NCBI RefSeq assembly: GCF_002506585.1
Contig: NZ_DAXW01000016.1
Coordinates: 289,874 to 353,873 of the forward strand
From: Methanoculleus sp. UBA430
GTDB lineage: Archaea; Halobacteriota; Methanomicrobia; Methanomicrobiales; Methanoculleaceae
DNA: 64,000 nt
Direction: 5' to 3'
Shown here: positions 61,849-64,000 of the stretch, piece by piece
How positions within the stretch are numbered: position 1 is the stretch's first letter
Layout of the letters: each line of letters opens with the position of its first letter
The notes under the pieces: model-generated
The model's input: the letters and a program-made list of their open reading frames with translations, nothing else
Databases searched by the model: none
What the model was told of the DNA's origin: nothing
Made by a program: the position numbers and the translations under genes

Positions 61849-62575
61849 AGAACCCGTCGAGATCCTGGTAGGTATGGCCGAGCGGGGGGAGGTCGACCCC
61901 TGGAACATCGATATCGTCGATGTGACGGACCGGTTCCTTGCCGAGCTCGACCGCCGCAAAGAACTGGACCTGCGGGTCTCCGGGAGGACACTCTTTTACG
62001 CCGCGTGTCTGTTGCGCCTGAAGTCGGATTACCTTGAGGGGTGGGACGGCGATGAGGAGGAGGACCTGATCTCCGATGAGGATGAGGAGCCTCTGGCCTA
62101 CCTTGATTTTGATGCTGAACCCGGGGATGGGGGCGAGCCGATGGGCCGTCTGGAGCGTGAGATTCAACGCCGTCTTGGGAGGAAGAACCTGCGAAAGCGC
62201 CCGCCGGTCACGCTCTACGAGCTCATCAAGCAGCTCAAGACGGCGGAGAAGGAGCAGCGCCGGAAGCAAAGGAGACGGATAACGGTTGCCCGGGAGCCGG
62301 ATCTCGACCTCAGTGCCGGGGACGTGGTGGCGGTAGCGCATGACGAGGGGTACCAGAAGGCGGTCGCGGTCGTGATGGAAGAATTCCGGCGAGCCGCACG
62401 AGACGGGGATCCCCTGACGCTTGATGACCTCTCCGGGGCAATGGGGCGGACCCGGCGGGAGGTGTACATCCCCCTTCTCTTCCTGATGCTCGAGGGAAAA
62501 CTTGCCATCTGGCAGGACGAGTTCTTCGGCGAGATCTATGTCGGCGACCATATCCCTGATAATGGTTCTGGATAG
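61841..62575 (+). CDS. scpA: Segregation and condensation protein A
   Basis: A 244-residue kleisin. The N-terminal block EEPVEILVGMAERGEVDPWNIDIVDVTDRFLAEL is the ScpA signature that binds the SMC neck. The middle is acidic (DGDEEEDLISDEDEEPLAYL), and the C-terminus is a winged helix (LDDLSGAMGRTRREVYIPLLFLMLEGKLAIWQDEFFGEIYV). It bridges SMC heads. No scpB gene follows; the next feature is the rRNA promoter region. Confidence 0.95.
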   Translation: MDEEPVEILVGMAERGEVDPWNIDIVDVTDRFLAELDRRKELDLRVSGRTLFYAACLLRLKSDYLEGWDGDEEEDLISDEDEEPLAYLDFDAEPGDGGEPMGRLEREIQRRLGRKNLRKRPPVTLYELIKQLKTAEKEQRRKQRRRITVAREPDLDLSAGDVVAVAHDEGYQKAVAVVMEEFRRAARDGDPLTLDDLSGAMGRTRREVYIPLLFLMLEGKLAIWQDEFFGEIYVGDHIPDNGSG

Positions 62576-63660
62576 AGTCGGCGCGGCCGGTCGTGCCTGA
62601 TCCGGGGTGGGGCAGGCAGGCACAGTGAAGTTAGTATTCTGGTTCTTTTTTAAATATCTCGAAGGATTGTGCCCGTTTCCGGATCCGGGAGGCTGCGCGC
62701 GGAGGGGTTTTCCCGGAGCAGGACCTCGTTTTGGAGCCCATGCGATGGTGAGTCGGGAAGAATTCTCAGCCGGATGCCGGTTCTGGGTGCGGGTCCGGGG
62801 TAAACCTTTATATGTCGGTGGGAGCAACATGTAATAGTCAAGTCGGAGGTGATTCCCGCGCCTGATTCTGCATTCTGGTGCAGAATGTCGGGGGCTTCCG
62901 ACGCATATGGGGGTCTGAGCCGGGTGCTTGGATCCGACGGGGCAGGGAAATGTTTATATAGCATTGACGACAACATTGTAAGGCTGTGTTGTCGGGGTGT
63001 CAGGCCGTGCAGCCCCTCGGGGTGGTCTGGTCTGTTGCCCTCTTCAACCGTTATGAGGGCCCAAGTTTCAGCTTGGGTCTGATACGGGTGACAATGTTTA
63101 TATGCCTGGAAGTTCAATATGTATTCTCACAAGGCCTTTCCGGCAATCGTTTAATGCGATTACCTGGCTCGGGTCGGGAATACAATGAATTCCCGGTTCG
63201 ACTCCTGAAGGGGGGACACAATGTTTATATCCTATGCGATACAAACATTATTTCCTCGCTCTGGTGAAACGGGGCGCCCGAGACATGATGTCTTGGGCGG
63301 GTTCTGCGATCGGACCGGGAATTCACTCTGAATTTCCGGGATGGATCCTGAAGCAGGATGAAAACGTTTATATGCAATGAGATACAAACGTTAATTCCTG
63401 CGCAGGTGAAGTGCTCCGGTCTGATTCGGGCCGGATTCCCTGTATCCAAAAAGGACATGAAGGTTCGAGCCATCAAATCTCGAATCTGATGCAGGAAGCA
63501 AATGTTTAAATACTTCAGAAATAAACATTGTTTTCCTGTTGATGGAGAATCAACGCGACCGCGCAAATCGCGGGTTGATTCTGACGTTGGCATTGGCAAT
63601 GCGGAAATTTGTTCAGTAACCGCTAATTCCTCCCAAGTTTAGTAGTGTGCATACTTCCAA
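62576..63660 (+). promoter_or_regulatory. Multi-promoter leader of the rRNA operon (tandem TATA elements)
   Basis: No gene is seen here. TATA-type elements recur: ccttta-tatg at 62805-62813, aaatgtttatat at 62948-62959, caatgtttatat at 63092-63103, caatgtttatat at 63219-63230, aaacgtttatat at 63362-63373 and aaatgtttaaat at 63500-63511. A weaker tttttaaatatc lies near 62648. Spacing is 128-145 bases. Each of the last three has an A-rich acaaacatt/acgtt/ataaacatt block about 20-25 bases downstream, the expected initiation site. The intervening DNA is also repetitive (attcccgg, tcctgaag), so the units arose by tandem duplication. The array should give strong, stacked transcription of rRNA. Confidence 0.75.
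63546..63582 (+). other. Leader hairpin upstream of 16S rRNA
   Basis: agaatcaacgcga (63546-63558) pairs with tcgcgggttgattct (63568-63582), with two bulged bases. The hairpin lies about 80 bases before the mature 16S end in the transcribed leader. It may take part in pre-rRNA processing or anti-termination. The full processing stem cannot be checked because the 3' side of 16S is outside the window. Confidence 0.45.
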
Positions 63661-64000
63661 ATTCTGGTTGATCCTGCCAGAGGTCACTGCTATCGGGGTT
63701 CGATTAAGCCATGCGAGTCGAGAGGGTTCGGCCCTCGGCGTACTGCTCAGTAACACGTGGATAACCTGACCTAAGGAAGGGGATAACTCCGGGAAACTGG
63801 GGATAATACCCTATAGGTTACGGGTGCTGGAATGCCCTGTAACCGAAAGTTCCGACGCCTTAGGATGGATCTGCGGCCGATTAGGTTGTTGTCGGGGTAA
63901 TGGCCCAACAAGCCAGTGATCGGTACGGGTTGTGGGAGCAAGAGCCCGGAGTTGGATTCTGAGACACGAATCCAGGCCCTACGGGGCGCAGCAGGCGCGA
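63661..64000 (+). rRNA. 16S ribosomal RNA (5' part, continues past window)
   Basis: From 63661 the sequence attctggttgatcctgccag is the universal archaeal 16S 5' end. Conserved stretches follow, such as taagccatgcgagtcgagag and taacacgtggataacctgac. The window ends in the conserved region ggccctacggggcgcagcag near E. coli position 340-360. The archaeal-type gcagcaggcgcga end agrees with a methanogen. About 340 of some 1470 bases are present. Confidence 0.98.

Noticed and set aside
59803..61959. 718-codon open frame on the minus strand opposite smc and the start of scpA
   Set aside because: It is a shadow of the GC-rich codon pattern of smc, which has every SMC motif on the plus strand; the antisense translation shows no domain and is rich in Leu/Arg/His.
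62607..63599. Several 75-155-codon frames in the region before 16S rRNA
   Set aside because: They run across tandem promoter repeats, share no domain or start signal, and their translations repeat with the promoter units.

Overview
The window is archaeal and fits a hydrogenotrophic methanogen of the Methanomicrobiales, most likely Methanoculleus or a close relative. The evidence is the archaeal 16S rRNA 5' end at the right edge, coenzyme F420 biosynthesis genes (cofG, cofC, cofE), archaeal TATA-type promoters, TTG/GTG starts with GGAGGTGAT-like ribosome binding sites, an NreA repair protein, and several families typical of Methanomicrobiales (DUF2117, DUF4013, tandem tungstate-type binding proteins). 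Base composition is GC-rich, except in a few clearly foreign patches.

Layout. 1-2 kb: the end of a sulfite-reductase-like gene, a DUF4013 membrane protein, and an MNT nucleotidyltransferase antitoxin whose HEPN partner is only a stub. 2.1-7.1 kb: an accessory island of broken polymorphic-toxin genes. It holds calcium-binding TSP3 stalks, a duplicated pre-toxin domain, RNase-like C-terminal toxin cassettes and their presumed immunity genes; one ORF is an immunity-toxin-immunity fusion. 7-16 kb: acyltransferase, PPC-domain protein, YgiQ radical SAM enzyme, HNH protein, AIM24-like protein, DUF2117, NreA and ATP-dependent DNA ligase. 16-20 kb: two SdrD-B-type secreted proteins, one carrying a seven-repeat propeller. 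20-28 kb: DJ-1 protein, glycosyltransferase, HD/OB exonuclease, CopA plus a YHS protein, two HEAT-repeat paralogues and hisD.

28.5-44.1 kb is a molybdenum/tungsten acquisition region. It has tupA1-tupA2-tupB-tupC, an orphan Wtp/Mod-type permease and ATPase, a SemiSWEET protein, a MOT1-type sulfate/molybdate transporter, TrmO, two MscS channels, a homologue of the Azotobacter molybdenum storage protein, a TiaS-like protein, and a second tupABC operon. 44-50 kb: a decayed DUF4143 ATPase, a frameshifted ABC-class ATPase, an MBL-fold hydrolase, a PAS protein and an unrecognised 392-residue protein. 50-57.6 kb: ftrB, purQ, purS, purC, cofG, cofC, cofE, folP, folD and glyA, a compact one-carbon, purine and F420 block with many 4-bp overlaps. 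57.7-62.6 kb: a coiled-coil protein, smc and scpA. The last 1.1 kb before 16S rRNA has no gene but carries about six tandem TATA-type promoters spaced 128-145 bp apart.

The main unusual features are the decayed and fused toxin-immunity array, the metal region with a storage-protein homologue behind a tandem 12-bp palindrome, the four-copy QHDLLGGPAD motif inside a HEAT protein, and the multi-promoter rRNA leader. All functions are read from sequence and remembered family features; no database search was run.
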